64,000 nt of DNA from Rhodanobacteraceae bacterium. GTDB taxonomy: Bacteria > Pseudomonadota > Gammaproteobacteria > Xanthomonadales > Rhodanobacteraceae. The position numbers and the translations under genes are program-made. Every line of letters begins with the position of its first letter. The first letter of the stretch is position 1. This document shows, piece by piece, positions 8,049 to 18,735 of this stretch. The stretch spans positions 41,961-105,960 of the forward strand of contig SCQU01000011.1 in assembly GCA_004299555.1 (NCBI GenBank), written 5' to 3'. The notes beneath the pieces are model-generated. The model was given only the letters and a program-made list of their open reading frames with translations. It searched no databases and had not been told where the DNA came from.

Positions 8049-9182
8049 TCACCCCAGCAGTCGCTCGGCGATCGCCAGATGGACGGCGGGCAGCCGCTCA
8101 AGATCCTCCAGCGCAACCCATTCATCGACCTTGTGGATCGTCGCGTTGACCGGGCCGATCTCGATCACCTCTGCGCCGAGCGGTGCGATGAAGCGGCCAT
8201 CCGACGTGCCGCCGCCGGTGCTGGGTTCGGGTTCGGTACCACACACCTCGCGGCAGACGCCGATGACGACCTCACGCAACCGCCCGCCTTCCGGCGCGTG
8301 GAACGGCTCGCCGGACAGGTTCCAGGCCAGCGTGCAATCGATGCCATGCCGCCGCAGGACCGCAGCGGTGCGCTCGCGCAGTGAACCGGCGCCGCTCGCG
8401 GTACCGAAGCGGAAGTTCGCATCCACGGCCACGCTGCCGGGAATCACGTTGAGCGCCCCGGTGCCGCCATGGATGTTGGATACCTGAAACGTGGTCGGCG
8501 GAAAGTCGGCATTGCCGTCATCCCAGCGCGTGGCGGCAAGTTCCGCCAGTGCCGGCGCCACCGCATGGATCGGGTTTTTAGCCTTGTCCGGATAGGCGAC
8601 GTGGCCCTGGACACCACGCGCCGTCAGCCGCACCGACAACGACCCGCGCCGCCCGACGCGGATCAGGTCACCCAATTTCTCGCGCGACGACGGTTCGCCG
8701 GCCACGCACCAGTCGATGCGCTGGCCGCTGTCGCGAAAGTGCTGTGCAACCCGGCGCACGCCGTCGAGGTTGGCCGGGCCCTCCTCATCGGACGTCAGCA
8801 GCAGCGCGATGGTGCCGGCGTGGGTCCGGTGCGCGCGGACGAACCGCTCCAGCGCGATGGCCATCGCAGCGACGCCGGATTTCATGTCTGCCGCACCACG
8901 CCCGTACAACCTGCCGGCACGTACCGTCGGCTCGAACGGCGGAGACGTCCAGTCCGCCTCCGGCCCGCTCGGCACCACGTCGACGTGGCCAAGGAATGCC
9001 AGCACCGGCCCACCCTGCCCGTGCGCCGCCCACAGGTTGGCAACCTCGCCGTAGCGCAGGTCTTCACAATGGAAACCGGCACGCACGAGCCGCGCCCCGA
9101 TCAGCGTCATGCAGCCGGCATCGTCGGGCGTCAGTGACCGGCGCCGGATCAATTCACAGGTGAGATCGAAGACTTCCGACAT
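8049..9182 (-). CDS. dapE: Succinyl-diaminopimelate desuccinylase
   Basis: A 377-residue M20-family di-zinc amidohydrolase. Metal and catalytic motifs: [11 protein letters not shown] (His ligand and catalytic Asp), [10 protein letters not shown] (bridging Asp), TSDEEGPA (catalytic Glu plus Glu ligand), and the late [11 protein letters not shown] and [11 protein letters not shown]. It cleaves N-succinyl-LL-diaminopimelate in the succinylase branch of lysine and peptidoglycan-precursor synthesis. Its partner dapD lies two genes upstream on the same strand, separated by yffB and a VIT1-family gene. Length matches the family. Confidence 0.96.
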   Translation of the reverse strand: MSEVFDLTCELIRRRSLTPDDAGCMTLIGARLVRAGFHCEDLRYGEVANLWAAHGQGGPVLAFLGHVDVVPSGPEADWTSPPFEPTVRAGRLYGRGAADMKSGVAAMAIALERFVRAHRTHAGTIALLLTSDEEGPANLDGVRRVAQHFRDSGQRIDWCVAGEPSSREKLGDLIRVGRRGSLSVRLTARGVQGHVAYPDKAKNPIHAVAPALAELAATRWDDGNADFPPTTFQVSNIHGGTGALNVIPGSVAVDANFRFGTASGAGSLRERTAAVLRRHGIDCTLAWNLSGEPFHAPEGGRLREVVIGVCREVCGTEPEPSTGGGTSDGRFIAPLGAEVIEIGPVNATIHKVDEWVALEDLERLPAVHLAIAERLLG

Positions 9183-9233
9183 GACGGCGGTATCGCCCCA
9201 ACCAGGATGTCGAGCAGCATAGCAACGTGCGGC

Positions 9234-10298
9234 TCAGCCCGAGAGCGCGATGCCGAGCAGGTGCCCCACCCCGAACGTCACCGCGGCCGCTGCGGCCGTG
9301 ATCGTGAACTGGCGCGTGATCGAAAACGCCAGACCGCGGCCGGTGAAGAGCGAAGTGCCGAGCGCGATCAGGCAGAGCCCCCCAAAGGTCGTGCCCAGGC
9401 TCACGAACATGGCAACCCGGCCGCCCAGCCAAAAGTACGGCGCCACCGGGAAGCTCGCGCCAAAGGCGAAGAAGCAAAACGAGGACACGCCCGCGCTCCA
9501 CGCCGAACCGCCAAGCTCTGCAGGATCGACACCCAGATCCTCGCGTACCAGGGTATCCAGCGCGGTACGCGGAGTCTCGGCCAGGTGCTCGGCCAGGTGC
9601 TCGGCCTGCGCGCGCCCCAGGCCCTTGTCGCGATAGATGCCGGCGATGTGCCGCTGACCGTCTTCCGGCGCCACCGCCAGGCGCTCGGCGCGCTCCGTGA
9701 TCTGCGCCTGATAAAACTCGCGCGAACTGTTGACCGACAGCCACTCGCCCAGCGCCATCGAACACGCACCCGCCACCAGCCCGGCCAGGCCGGCCAGCAG
9801 CACCGCATGATTGCCGGTAGCCGCGCCGGTCATGCCCATCACCAGGCTGACGTTCGACACCAGCCCGTCGTTGGCACCCAGCACCGACGCGCGCAGGGTG
9901 TTGCCGCCCGCCGCGCGATGCCGGTGGCTGCGCACACCACCGGCCCCGGCCGGCACGAAGTGATCGCGCTGGCCCGCACGATCCACCGGCGTAGCCAACG
10001 CATCGGCGTGTTCCAGCCGCACCACCGTCGGCATCACAAAACCGGTACCAAACCACTGTGCCAGTGTGCCCAGCACGCGTACGCGCACACGCGGATGCGG
10101 CGGCGGGACATCGGCGCCCAGTTCGCGCAGGCGCGCTTCCCAGAACTCGGCGTTGGCACGCTCGGCGACCGCAATGCGCCGGTACACACGGGCCAGCCGC
10201 GGATCGCTCGCCAGGGCCGCAAGGCGCGCGTACAACGCCTCGTTGTCGCGCTCGACGCGCAGGTTCCTCAGGCAACTTGGGGCATCGGCGCACGCCAT
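9234..10298 (-). CDS. Ferritin-like/rubrerythrin domain fused to VIT1/CCC1 iron-manganese transporter
   Basis: A 354-residue fusion. Residues about 10-100 form a helical ferritin-like domain (NLRVERDNEALYARLAALA, AVAERANAEFWEARLRELG). After residue 135 comes a VIT1/CCC1 membrane domain (TLRASVLGANDGLVSNVSLVMG, GACSMALGEWLSVNSSREFY, then three C-terminal hydrophobic segments). VIT1/CCC1 proteins move Fe2+ or Mn2+ across membranes, and ferritin-fused versions are known in bacteria. Start chosen at 10298, seven bases after the yffB stop; an ATG at 10316 would overlap yffB by 11 bases. It sits within the dapD-yffB-dapE group, an unexpected position for a metal transporter. Confidence 0.87.
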   Translation of the reverse strand: MACADAPSCLRNLRVERDNEALYARLAALASDPRLARVYRRIAVAERANAEFWEARLRELGADVPPPHPRVRVRVLGTLAQWFGTGFVMPTVVRLEHADALATPVDRAGQRDHFVPAGAGGVRSHRHRAAGGNTLRASVLGANDGLVSNVSLVMGMTGAATGNHAVLLAGLAGLVAGACSMALGEWLSVNSSREFYQAQITERAERLAVAPEDGQRHIAGIYRDKGLGRAQAEHLAEHLAETPRTALDTLVREDLGVDPAELGGSAWSAGVSSFCFFAFGASFPVAPYFWLGGRVAMFVSLGTTFGGLCLIALGTSLFTGRGLAFSITRQFTITAAAAAVTFGVGHLLGIALSG

Positions 10299-10305
10299 GG
10301 GCCCG

Positions 10306-10662
10306 TCACTTCCCAAACAGCTTCTTGAAAGCGTTGTCGCTGAAGCCGACGCTGATCGAGCCGTCGGCGCGCACCACGACCGGACGCCGGATCAACGCCG
10401 GATATTCCTTCAGCAGCAACGTCCACTCGGGATCGCTGCCCGGATTCTTGCGCTGCGGCAGCAAGCCGCGCCAGGTCGTCGAGGACTTGTTGACCAGCTT
10501 TTCCCAGCCCCCCAACTGCGCGGCCCAGCGTTTCAACGCTTCGGCCGGGACCGGATCGGCGCGGTAGTCGATGAAAGCATGCTCGATGCCGAAGCGGGCC
10601 AGCCAATTGCGCGCCTTGCGGCAGGTGTCGCAGGTCGACAAACCGTAAACGGTGACGTTCAT
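10306..10662 (-). CDS. yffB: ArsC/Spx-family YffB-like thioredoxin-fold protein
   Basis: A 118-residue ArsC-family protein. The N-terminal [13 protein letters not shown] carries the single redox cysteine region, then FIDYRADP, then [15 protein letters not shown], and [10 protein letters not shown] with the family proline. It resembles YffB, which usually sits beside dapE, rather than a true arsenate reductase; the physiological role of YffB is not established. Its ATG overlaps the dapD stop by four bases (ATGA), showing translational coupling. Confidence 0.85.
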   Translation of the reverse strand: MNVTVYGLSTCDTCRKARNWLARFGIEHAFIDYRADPVPAEALKRWAAQLGGWEKLVNKSSTTWRGLLPQRKNPGSDPEWTLLLKEYPALIRRPVVVRADGSISVGFSDNAFKKLFGK

Positions 10663-11483
10663 TCGCCACTCCGCAACAGCTCGTTGATCGAAGTCTTGGC
10701 GCGGGTCTTTGCATCCACGCGCTTGACGATGACGGCGGCATACAGGCTGTGCGAACCGTCCGCCGCCGGCAGCGACCCCGCCACCACCACGCTGCCGGCG
10801 GGCACGCGGCCGTAGCTGACGGCGTGGCTTGCGCGATCGTAGATGCGGGTGGACTGGCCAAGGAACACACCCATCCCGAGCACGCTGCCGCGCTCGACCA
10901 CCACCCCTTCGACCACCTCCGAGCGCGCGCCGATGAAGCAGTCGTCCTCGACGATGGTTGGCGCAGCCTGCAGCGGCTCGAGCACACCGCCGATACCCAC
11001 GCCACCCGACAGGTGGACGTGTGCGCCAATCTGTGCGCAAGACCCGACCGTCGCCCAGGTGTCAACCATGCTGCCGGCGCCAACGTACGCGCCGATGTTG
11101 ACGTAGCTCGGCATCAGCACCGCATCCTTGCCGATGAAGGCGCCACGCCGCACCAGCGCGCCGGGCACCACGCGCGCACCCGTGTTGCGGAACGCCGCCG
11201 CCTTTGCGCCCGCAAAGCGCAACGGCACCTTGTCGAACGCCGGCATCGGACCGCCATCCATCACGCGTGCGGCACGGGTGCGAAAGTACAACAAGATGGC
11301 ACGCTTGATCCAGGCGTTGACCGTCCACCGGCCATGGCCATCGGGCGCCGCCACCCGCAGGCCGCCGGCTTCCAGCGCGTCCAGCACCCGGTCCAACGCG
11401 GGTCGCAGCGCAGCCGTGGCCGCGTCGTCGAGCGCATCGCGCTGCGCCCACGCAGCATCGACGATGGCCTGCAAATCATGCAC
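10659..11483 (-). CDS. dapD: 2,3,4,5-tetrahydropyridine-2,6-dicarboxylate N-succinyltransferase
   Basis: A 274-residue left-handed beta-helix acyltransferase, exactly the length of E. coli DapD. Hexapeptide turns are plain ([42 protein letters not shown]), and the C-terminus keeps the family ending ([20 protein letters not shown]). It succinylates tetrahydrodipicolinate using succinyl-CoA in lysine/DAP synthesis. The start is a GTG at 11483 ([12 protein letters not shown]), which overlaps the 3' end of glnD by eight bases. The 19-residue upstream extension to 11540 lies wholly inside glnD and is not family-like. Confidence 0.96.
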   Translation of the reverse strand: MHDLQAIVDAAWAQRDALDDAATAALRPALDRVLDALEAGGLRVAAPDGHGRWTVNAWIKRAILLYFRTRAARVMDGGPMPAFDKVPLRFAGAKAAAFRNTGARVVPGALVRRGAFIGKDAVLMPSYVNIGAYVGAGSMVDTWATVGSCAQIGAHVHLSGGVGIGGVLEPLQAAPTIVEDDCFIGARSEVVEGVVVERGSVLGMGVFLGQSTRIYDRASHAVSYGRVPAGSVVVAGSLPAADGSHSLYAAVIVKRVDAKTRAKTSINELLRSGE

Positions 11484-14187
11484 CTTCGGTCTCCTCGTCC
11501 AGCGCCATGCTGCCGGGCGCAAGCCGCCGCTGCAATGCATCGCGCAACGCGTCGCGCAGCGAGTCGTCGAGTGGTGCGTCGCAGCGATCGGTCAGTTCGA
11601 AAAAATCCTCCACCTGGTCGCCAAAGGTGGCGATACGGGCATCATGCACGCGCACGCCGACGTCCAGAAACGCCTGCGCGATCGCAACCAGCAACCCGGG
11701 CCGGTCGCTGCACACCAGCGCCAGGCGCGTCAACACGCCATCATCGTCACCGTGAAAGTCGATGCGCGGCGGCCGCTGGAAATGCCGCAGGCGCCGGGTG
11801 ATCCCGCGCCGCGCCGGGTGGCTACGCAGGAGCGGAGCCGCCAGTACGCGCTCCAGCGCGGCACACAGGTCCGCCGTGCGCCTGGGCGCCACCGGTTTCT
11901 GGGTGCCCGATTCCAGCACCGTAAACGCGTCCAGTGCGCGGCCATCACGCGAGGCCATCACGCGCGCCGCAACGACGTCCAGGCGCAGCCGGTCCAGGGT
12001 TGCCGCGACGGCCGCGAACACGCCGTCGCTGTCCGGCGTCGCGACGAATACCTCGGTGCCGCCGCGCACGCCGGGTGGACGCACGGCCACGACCGTCTGC
12101 GCTGCCGTCGATCCCTGCATCACCTCCACCTGCCAGGCCAACACGTCGGGACGCTGGCGCAGCAATGCGGTATCCGGGAAAGTGTCCAGTACGGCCGCGG
12201 CAGCAGCATTCGCCACCCCCATCTCCGCCAGCAGGGGCAGCGCGCGGGCACGTACTTCCTGCAGACGCACGTCGGCGCGGGCGGGGCGGGCCAGGTCGCG
12301 CCGCAGCACATAGCGCGCCGCCACGTACAAGTCCGCGAGCAAACGATCCTTCCACGAATTCCACAGCTTCGGACTGGTGCCGGCAATATCGGCGATGGTA
12401 AGCAGGTACAGCATGTCCAGCCGCTGCCAATCACCCACCTGCACCGCGAAACGATGCACCACCTCGGGATCGGCGATGTCCTGCCGCTGCGCGGTGACGC
12501 TCATCAGCAGGTGCCAGCGCACCAGCCACGCAACTTCGTCCGTGTCCTCGCTGGACAACCGCAGCCGGCGGCAAAACGCCCGCGCCTCGGTCTCGCCGAG
12601 CCGCGAGTGGTCGCCGTCACGGCCCTTGGCAATGTCGTGGAACAAACCCGCCAGCAACAGGAGTTCGGGCTTGGCGAGGCGCGCGAACGCCGCATGCGCG
12701 AGCGGCAACGCAGCCGCGGTTTCCGGCGCGGCGCAGTTGGCGATGTTGCGCAATACGCGCAGCGTGTGCTCGTCCACGGTGTAGACGTGGAACAGGTCGT
12801 ACTGCATGCGCCCCACCACGCGGGCGAACGCCGGCAGAATCGCCGCCAGTACGCCATACCGGTTCAATGCACTCAGCACTTGCACGGCACCGGCGCCGCG
12901 GCGCAGCAACGCAAGCAGCGCGGCCAGCACCGTGGGATCGCGTGACAGCCGCGTGCCATGCACGACCAGTGCGTGCTCGACCGCGCGCATGGTGGCGGCG
13001 GTTATGCCCACGCAACCCGCGACGTCGAAACGCCGTTCAAAAAGCGTCACCAGCCCTGCCGGCGTGGAGCGCAGCCAGTCGGGGTCGCGCGGTTCCAGGC
13101 GCGCGCCGCGCAGGACGAAATCCGCATCGAGATCGCGCGGCGGCGGCAACGGATGCAGGTATTCCTGCAGGCGTTCGAGCAACCGCGTCAACAGGCGCTC
13201 GGTCGTGCCGGCTGCACGGAAGTAATCCTGCATGAAACGCTCAACCGCCGCGTTGCCTGTGGTGTTGACATCCGCATACCCAAGGCGCGCCGCCACGGCG
13301 CGTTGCCAGTCGAACAACAGGCGTTCCTCGGCGCGGCCCGCCTCAAGATGCAGGCCATAGCGGTCGCGCCGCAGCATCGCACGTGCATCCCGCAGCGCAT
13401 CGCGCTCACTCGGCTCCAGCAGCTGCGCACGCACCAGGCCGTCAAGGTCATCGACCCCCACCAGACGTTTGCCCAGCCAACGGATCAGGTCAAGGTTGCG
13501 CAAACCGCCCGGACCGTCCTTGAGGTCAGGCTCCAGGTTGTGCGTGGTGTCGTCATAGCGCGCATGCCGCCGCGCCCGCTCGTCGAGCTTGGCTGCAAGG
13601 TAGGCGTCGGGCGGCCACAGCCCGGGTTCGTCGACCAGCGCGCGAAGATCCTGCGTGAAACGCCCGGCGCCGGCCAACTGGCGCGCATCCAGCAGGCTGG
13701 TAAACACGCTGACCTCGGCCGCCGCCAGGTCACGGCACTGGGCCAGCGTACGCACGGCCTGTCCGGGCTTGAGGCCAACATCCCACAGGCAGGCAAAAAA
13801 AGCCTCGAGCGAGCGGGCCAAGGCGCTCCCGGCGCCAGGATCGTGCAGTACCAGCAGATCGACGTCGGAATACGGAAACAGCAGCCCATGGCCGAACCCC
13901 CCCACGGCGAACAGCGCAGCCGCCGGGGGATCGCCGACGCACGCGGACCACACATGCATGCAGACGGCGTCCACCGCCTGCGCGCGCGCGCGCGCCAACG
14001 CCGCCGCACCCGCACCTTGCCGAAACGCCGACGTGAGTACACGCGTGTGGTCATCCAGTAGTTGCCGCAACGCGGCGCGCGCATCCCGCGACACGCCGGC
14101 CCGCGGCAACGCGGCAGGCAAGCGCGGAGGCAACGGAATTTCGGCGACGGGCTTGGTGACAGTCATGGACGGGGCCGGCGTACCCAT
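11476..14187 (-). CDS. glnD: Bifunctional [protein-PII] uridylyltransferase/uridylyl-removing enzyme
   Basis: About 900 residues with the full GlnD layout. The nucleotidyltransferase core is [20 protein letters not shown] near residue 110 (catalytic Asp pair in SDVDLL). A central HD domain follows with [19 protein letters not shown], and there are two C-terminal ACT domains ([19 protein letters not shown] and [19 protein letters not shown]) that sense glutamine. It uridylylates and deuridylylates PII and so couples nitrogen status to glutamine synthetase control. Start is uncertain between GTG 14244, ATG 14187 and ATG 14166. It is transcribed after map and before dapD, overlapping dapD by eight bases. 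Confidence 0.95.
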   Translation of the reverse strand: MGTPAPSMTVTKPVAEIPLPPRLPAALPRAGVSRDARAALRQLLDDHTRVLTSAFRQGAGAAALARARAQAVDAVCMHVWSACVGDPPAAALFAVGGFGHGLLFPYSDVDLLVLHDPGAGSALARSLEAFFACLWDVGLKPGQAVRTLAQCRDLAAAEVSVFTSLLDARQLAGAGRFTQDLRALVDEPGLWPPDAYLAAKLDERARRHARYDDTTHNLEPDLKDGPGGLRNLDLIRWLGKRLVGVDDLDGLVRAQLLEPSERDALRDARAMLRRDRYGLHLEAGRAEERLLFDWQRAVAARLGYADVNTTGNAAVERFMQDYFRAAGTTERLLTRLLERLQEYLHPLPPPRDLDADFVLRGARLEPRDPDWLRSTPAGLVTLFERRFDVAGCVGITAATMRAVEHALVVHGTRLSRDPTVLAALLALLRRGAGAVQVLSALNRYGVLAAILPAFARVVGRMQYDLFHVYTVDEHTLRVLRNIANCAAPETAAALPLAHAAFARLAKPELLLLAGLFHDIAKGRDGDHSRLGETEARAFCRRLRLSSEDTDEVAWLVRWHLLMSVTAQRQDIADPEVVHRFAVQVGDWQRLDMLYLLTIADIAGTSPKLWNSWKDRLLADLYVAARYVLRRDLARPARADVRLQEVRARALPLLAEMGVANAAAAAVLDTFPDTALLRQRPDVLAWQVEVMQGSTAAQTVVAVRPPGVRGGTEVFVATPDSDGVFAAVAATLDRLRLDVVAARVMASRDGRALDAFTVLESGTQKPVAPRRTADLCAALERVLAAPLLRSHPARRGITRRLRHFQRPPRIDFHGDDDGVLTRLALVCSDRPGLLVAIAQAFLDVGVRVHDARIATFGDQVEDFFELTDRCDAPLDDSLRDALRDALQRRLAPGSMALDEETEGA

Positions 14188-14311
14188 TCCGGGCGCATCG
14201 CCATTGTGCCGTGCTGCGGCCGCCAGCGCGCGCAAGCGTCTCACGCCGCCCGTGGGGCCGCCATCACGGCCAGCGCGTGCCTTGGCCCGATTTCAGCCCG
14301 CGCCACCGCCG

Positions 14312-15097
14312 CTACGCCGCGGGCATCGGCATCGGTTCGTCAGGCCATGCGGTCAGGATCTCAAAGCCGTCATCGGTCACGACCAGGGTGTGTTCCCACT
14401 GCGCCGACAGGGAATGATCCTTGGTCACCACCGTCCAGCCGTCGGGCAGCTGGCGCGTGTAGCGCTTGCCGGCGTTGATCATGGGCTCGACCGTGAAGGT
14501 CATGCCCTTTTCCAGACGCATCCCCTCGCCGGCGTGGCCGTAATGCAGCACCTGCGGTTCGTCGTGATAGATGCGGCCAATGCCATGGCCACAGTACTCG
14601 CGCACCACCGAGTAGCCAGCGGCTTCCGCGTGTTGCTGGATCGCATGACCGATGTCGCCCAGGGTTGCGCCCGGGCGCACCTGCTGGATGCCGAGCATCA
14701 TGCATTCATAGGTGGTATCGACCAGCCGCTTGGCCAGCACCGAAGGCGTGCCGGCAATGAACATGCGGCTGGTGTCGCCGTGCCAGCCGTCCTTGGTGAC
14801 GGTGATGTCGCAATTGACGATGTCGCCGTCCTTGAGCACCTTGCCGGGGCTGGGAATGCCATGGCAAATGACTTGGTTGACCGACGTACACAGGGTTTTT
14901 GGATAACCGTGATAACCGACGTTGGTGGGCACCGCGTGCTGCACGTCGACGATGTGGTGATACGCAATCTCGTCGAGCTCTTCGGTCGTGACACCGGGCT
15001 TGACGTGTTCCTTGATCACCGCCAGGACTTCGGCCGCGAGGCGGCCGGCAACGCGCATGGATTCGATTTCCGCAGGGGTTTTGGGTATGACTGCCAT
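14312..15097 (-). CDS. map: Methionine aminopeptidase type I
   Basis: A 261-residue type I MetAP. All five metal ligands are visible: the two aspartates in VNCDITVTKDGWHGDTSRMF, His in EYCGHGIG, Glu in FTVEPMINAG, and Glu in AQWEHTLVV. It removes initiator methionine from nascent proteins. Start taken as ATG 15097 (MAVIPKTPAEI), with GGAGG 11 bases upstream; the ATG at 15115 would place that Shine-Dalgarno inside the gene. It diverges from rpsB, sharing the 15.1-15.4 kb region, and heads the map-glnD-dapD-yffB group. Confidence 0.97.
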   Translation of the reverse strand: MAVIPKTPAEIESMRVAGRLAAEVLAVIKEHVKPGVTTEELDEIAYHHIVDVQHAVPTNVGYHGYPKTLCTSVNQVICHGIPSPGKVLKDGDIVNCDITVTKDGWHGDTSRMFIAGTPSVLAKRLVDTTYECMMLGIQQVRPGATLGDIGHAIQQHAEAAGYSVVREYCGHGIGRIYHDEPQVLHYGHAGEGMRLEKGMTFTVEPMINAGKRYTRQLPDGWTVVTKDHSLSAQWEHTLVVTDDGFEILTAWPDEPMPMPAA

Positions 15098-15148
15098 CCG
15101 GCCATTATCCTCCATCCGGCAGCCTACCGCCTGCCGTCACCCCGCCGC

Positions 15149-15178
15149 TTGCCGCAAACGGCATGCATTGTGTACAAT
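15149..15178 (+). promoter_or_regulatory. Probable sigma-70 promoter of rpsB-tsf
   Basis: TTGCCG (15149-15154) and TACAAT (15173-15178) are separated by 18 bases, a good sigma-70 match. It would start transcription near 15185. The remaining ~200 bases to the rpsB ATG contain no ORF and form a long G+C-rich leader of the kind used for ribosomal-protein autoregulation; a specific S2-binding structure was not verified. Confidence 0.5.
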
Positions 15179-15386
15179 CGACGGGCTTTGCGCAGGCAAC
15201 GCCGCCGACGTCGGGCGTCACCGACGAATACACACGCAGGCTGCACACCGGCACCGGGGTCCTTCGCGAGAAGGTCGTTGCCGCGAAACCTGCGGAAGCC
15301 CAACCCCGGAATCCTTCGCGCCACCCCGTCGCTGACGGCCGCGCTGCCCGCGCAAGCGGGCCGGATTCCATCATCGGAGTCACCTC

Positions 15387-16232
15387 ATGCCCCAAGTCAC
15401 CATGCGCCAGATGCTGGAAGCCGGCGTGCATTTCGGCCACCAGACACGCTACTGGAATCCCAAGATGGCGCCGTACATTTTTGGCGCCCGCGGCAAGATC
15501 CACATCATCAACCTCGAATCGACGGTGCCGCTGTTCACCGACGCGATGAATTACATCTCGGGCCTGGCGCAAAAACGCCGCACCGTACTGTTCGTGGGCA
15601 CCAAGCGCTCGGCCCGCGAGGCGATCGGCGAGGAAGCCGTCCGCTGCGGCATGCCCTACGTCAACGCGCGCTGGCTGGGCGGCATGCTGACCAACTTCCG
15701 CACCGTCAAGCAATCGGTCGCACGCCTGAAAGAGCTCGAAGCCGCGGAAACCGACGGTACCTTCGAAAAGCTGGTCAAGCACGAAGTGCTGTCGCTGCGC
15801 CGCGAACGCGACAAGCTGGAAAGGTCCCTGGGCGGCATCAAGGACATGAAAAACCTCCCGGACGCGCTGTTCGTGATCGACATCGGCCACGAAAACATCG
15901 CGGTGCTCGAGGCCCGGAAGCTGGGCATCCCGGTGGTGGCGGTGGTCGATACGAACTACGACCCGACCCTCGTGGATTACGCGATCCCCGGCAACGACGA
16001 TGCCATCCGTGCCGTGCAGTTGTACGCCCGCGCCGCCGCCGACGCGGTGCTGGAAGGCAAGGCCGCGGCGCCCATCCAGGGCCACGCCGATGAGAGCGAG
16101 TTCGTCGAGCTGGATGCCGAAGGCAATCCGGTCGCCGCCACAAAGGACGCCGACGGCCACAAGCCGACGCGCCGCGCGGCACCGAAGAAGGCCGCCGCAA
16201 AGCCTCACGGCGACACTGCCGCCGCCGGGTAA
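15387..16232 (+). CDS. rpsB: 30S ribosomal protein S2
   Basis: A 281-residue S2 protein beginning [19 protein letters not shown] with the invariant [15 protein letters not shown] and later [29 protein letters not shown] and [13 protein letters not shown]. The last ~40 residues (from about 240) form a charged, alanine-rich tail longer than in E. coli S2. It assembles on the 30S subunit and recruits S1. Co-transcribed with tsf, with a strong hairpin between them. Confidence 0.98.
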   Translation: MPQVTMRQMLEAGVHFGHQTRYWNPKMAPYIFGARGKIHIINLESTVPLFTDAMNYISGLAQKRRTVLFVGTKRSAREAIGEEAVRCGMPYVNARWLGGMLTNFRTVKQSVARLKELEAAETDGTFEKLVKHEVLSLRRERDKLERSLGGIKDMKNLPDALFVIDIGHENIAVLEARKLGIPVVAVVDTNYDPTLVDYAIPGNDDAIRAVQLYARAAADAVLEGKAAAPIQGHADESEFVELDAEGNPVAATKDADGHKPTRRAAPKKAAAKPHGDTAAAG

Positions 16233-16242
16233 GTCCGTGTGT

Positions 16243-16269
16243 CCGGCGGCGGCGTCATGCTGCCGCCGG
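16243..16269 (+). terminator. Hairpin between rpsB and tsf (possible attenuator)
   Basis: CCGGCGGC (16243-16250) pairs with GCCGCCGG (16262-16269). The stem can extend inward by three more pairs, one of them G-U, leaving a five-base loop. There is no U-tract, so it is more likely a partial attenuator or RNA-stability element than a full terminator. Confidence 0.4.
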
Positions 16270-16357
16270 CTACGCCCGTCACGCCACCCGCGCGTGGCGC
16301 GCCACCGCCCCCGCACCCGCCGAATGGACGGGCGCCAACATGTAGTGAGGTAACCCC

Positions 16358-17236
16358 ATGGAAATCACCGCCGCAATGGTCAAGGAACTGCGCGAGCGTT
16401 CCGGCGCCGGCATGATGGAGTGCAAGAAGGCGCTCACCCACAACGCGGGCGACGTCGACGCCGCGATCGAATGGTTGCGCAAGCAGGGCCTTGCCAAGGC
16501 CGGCAAGAAGGCCGACCGTGTCGCGGCCGAAGGCCGCATCGCGCTGGCCGCCGCCAACCGCAGCGGCGTGCTGGTCGAGATCAACTGCGAAACCGACTTT
16601 GTCGCCAAGGATGAAAATTTCCTGAAGTTCACCGACGAAGCTGCGGCAACCGCACTCGCGAGCGGCGCAAAGGACGCCGATGCGCTGAAGGCGGCCAAGA
16701 CTTCCCACGGTCCCACGGTCGAGGAAGGCCGCCAGTGGCTGGTCGCCAAGGTGGGCGAAAACGTGCAGGTGCGGCGGCTGGCGCGCATGGATGCCGCGCC
16801 GGTGCTCGGCGCCTACGTTCACGGCGGGCGCATCGGCGTCCTGGTCGCGCTGGAAGGCGGCGATGCCGAGCTTGCCCGCGGCATCGCCATGCACATTGCC
16901 GCCATGAACCCGCAGTACACCACGCCGGAGGACGTGCCGGCAGCCTTCAGCGCCAAGGAAAGGGAAATCGCCCTGGCGCAGATGAGCGACAAGGACAAGC
17001 AGAAGCCGGCGGCGATCCAGGACAAGATGATCACCGGCAAAGTCCGCAAGACCCTCAACGAAATCTCGTTGACCGGCCAGCCCTATGTGCTGGATACCGG
17101 CACGTCCGTAGGCGACGCGCTGAAGAAGGCGGGCGCGCGGGTGCTGTCGTTCCATCGCCTCGCCGTCGGCGAAGGTATCGAGAAGAAGGCAGAGGACTTC
17201 CACGCCGAAGTCATGAAACAGGCCGGGCTGGCGTAA
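16358..17236 (+). CDS. tsf: Translation elongation factor Ts
   Basis: A 292-residue EF-Ts. The N-terminal UBA-like domain has [19 protein letters not shown], then the signature [15 protein letters not shown], and [15 protein letters not shown] near the C-terminus. It is the guanine nucleotide exchange factor for EF-Tu. It sits 125 bases after rpsB, the near-universal pairing, and is closed by the terminator at 17261-17290. Confidence 0.98.
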   Translation: MEITAAMVKELRERSGAGMMECKKALTHNAGDVDAAIEWLRKQGLAKAGKKADRVAAEGRIALAAANRSGVLVEINCETDFVAKDENFLKFTDEAAATALASGAKDADALKAAKTSHGPTVEEGRQWLVAKVGENVQVRRLARMDAAPVLGAYVHGGRIGVLVALEGGDAELARGIAMHIAAMNPQYTTPEDVPAAFSAKEREIALAQMSDKDKQKPAAIQDKMITGKVRKTLNEISLTGQPYVLDTGTSVGDALKKAGARVLSFHRLAVGEGIEKKAEDFHAEVMKQAGLA

Positions 17237-17260
17237 CCCCGCAGTCACCGGTCGCGTTGG

Positions 17261-17290
17261 CAAAAGGCCGCGTTCATCCGCGGCCTTTTG
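17261..17290 (+). terminator. Rho-independent terminator after tsf
   Basis: A perfect 12-base inverted repeat, CAAAAGGCCGCG (17261-17272) and CGCGGCCTTTTG (17279-17290), with a six-base loop. The symmetric A and T runs flank a GC core, the usual form of an intrinsic terminator. It ends the rpsB-tsf unit and separates it from pyrH. Confidence 0.88.
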
Positions 17291-17372
17291 CGTCCATGGG
17301 TGTCCGGGCGCACGCCTCGCCGCACCCATGCGCGGCTAGAATGCGGGTATTTGCCGACCGCCGGAAACCCGC

Positions 17373-18095
17373 ATGGCCACCAAGCTGAAGTACAAGCGCA
17401 TCGTGTTGAAGCTCTCTGGCGAGGCGCTGATGGGATCGGCCAGCTACGGGATCGACCCTGTCGTCATCAGCCGGATGGCCGACGAAATCCTGGAAGTGCG
17501 TGCGGCTGGCGTCGAAATCGGGGTGGTGATCGGCGGCGGCAACATCTTTCGCGGCGCGGGACTGGCCGAAGCCGGGATGGATCGCGTCACCGGGGATCAC
17601 ATGGGGATGCTCGCAACCGTGATGAACGCGCTGGCGATGCAGGACGCGCTGGAAAAGCGTGGCGGTTTTGCACGTGTGATGAGCGCCATCCAAATCCACG
17701 ACGTGTGCGAGGATTTCATCCGCCGGCGCGCCATCCGCCACCTCGAAAAGGGCCGTATCGTGCTGTTCGCCGGTGGTATCGGCAATCCATTCTTCACCAC
17801 CGATTCCGCGGCGGCATTGCGCGCCATCGAGGTCGGTGCGGACCTCCTGCTGAAGGCAACCAAGGTTGACGGCGTCTACAGCGAAGACCCCAAGCAAAGG
17901 AAAGACGCACAGCGTTTCGAACACGTCAGCTACGTGGAAGTGATTGCGCGCAACCTGAAGGTGATGGATACCGCCGCCATCGCGCTGTGCCGTGACCACG
18001 GCCTGCCCCTGCGCATTTATGACATGACCTGCGCGGGCAACCTGATGCGGATCCTGCACGGCGAGAGCGTCGGCACCCTCGTCTGCGACGCCTGA
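17373..18095 (+). CDS. pyrH: UMP kinase
   Basis: A 240-residue hexameric bacterial UMP kinase of the amino-acid kinase fold: [15 protein letters not shown] at the N-terminus, [59 protein letters not shown], and [14 protein letters not shown]. It phosphorylates UMP to UDP with ATP and is usually regulated by GTP and UTP. A TAGAAT (17337-17342) upstream is a possible -10 box. It precedes frr in the common pyrH-frr order. Confidence 0.98.
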   Translation: MATKLKYKRIVLKLSGEALMGSASYGIDPVVISRMADEILEVRAAGVEIGVVIGGGNIFRGAGLAEAGMDRVTGDHMGMLATVMNALAMQDALEKRGGFARVMSAIQIHDVCEDFIRRRAIRHLEKGRIVLFAGGIGNPFFTTDSAAALRAIEVGADLLLKATKVDGVYSEDPKQRKDAQRFEHVSYVEVIARNLKVMDTAAIALCRDHGLPLRIYDMTCAGNLMRILHGESVGTLVCDA

Positions 18096-18131
18096 TCCGC
18101 GCGGCAGCGCAGGAGCGCGCCGTGGTTCCCC

Positions 18132-18137
18132 TATAAT
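18132..18137 (+). promoter_or_regulatory. -10 box (TATAAT) upstream of frr
   Basis: A perfect TATAAT 30 bases before the frr ATG. No good -35 at the expected distance was found, so promoter activity is tentative. Confidence 0.35.
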
Positions 18138-18166
18138 CGCTCGCTTTCAACGCCGCTGGAAACGCC

Positions 18167-18724
18167 ATGCTCGATGACATCAAACGCGACAGCCAGACCC
18201 GCATGAGCAAGAGCATCGAGGCGCTGCTCCACGAGCTGTCGCACCTGCGCACGGGCCGCGCGAGCACGGCGCTGGTGGAAGGCATCCGGGTAAGCTATTA
18301 CGGTGCGGATGTGCCGCTCAACCAGGTCGCCAGCGTAGCGGTATCGGACGCCCGTTCGCTCACCATCATCCCCTACGAAAAGTCGACCGTCGCCGCGGTG
18401 GAAAAGGCCATCCTGGCCTCGGATCTTGGCGTCACCCCGACCACCGCCGGCACCACGATCCGGCTCAACATGCCCCCGCTGACCGAGGAGCGCCGCAAGG
18501 AACTGGCCAAGCACGTCGGTCACGCCGGCGAGAACGCGAAGGTCGCGGTACGCAACATCCGACGGGACGCGATCCAACAGATCAAGAACCTGCTCAAGGA
18601 CAAGCAGATCAGCGAAGACGACGATCGCCGCGCGCAGGAGGACATGCAAAAGCTCACCGACCGCTTCATCAAGGACGTCGACACGGCGGTGCAGACCAAG
18701 GAACAGGAACTGCTGGCCATCTGA
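18167..18724 (+). CDS. frr: Ribosome recycling factor
   Basis: A 185-residue RRF of standard length. It has the three-helix bundle segments ELSHLRTGRASTALVEGI, the beta-hinge domain (VPLNQVASVAVSDARSLTI), TIRLNMPPLTEERRKEL, and NIRRDAIQQIKNLLK. With EF-G it splits post-termination 70S ribosomes. It lies between pyrH (71 bases upstream) and uppS (11 bases downstream). Confidence 0.98.
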   Translation: MLDDIKRDSQTRMSKSIEALLHELSHLRTGRASTALVEGIRVSYYGADVPLNQVASVAVSDARSLTIIPYEKSTVAAVEKAILASDLGVTPTTAGTTIRLNMPPLTEERRKELAKHVGHAGENAKVAVRNIRRDAIQQIKNLLKDKQISEDDDRRAQEDMQKLTDRFIKDVDTAVQTKEQELLAI

Positions 18725-18735
18725 CCCGCCCCGGA

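Noticed and set aside
10306..10662. True arsenate reductase ArsC
   Set aside because: No ars genes nearby and the context beside dapD/dapE is that of YffB; arsenate function is not supported.
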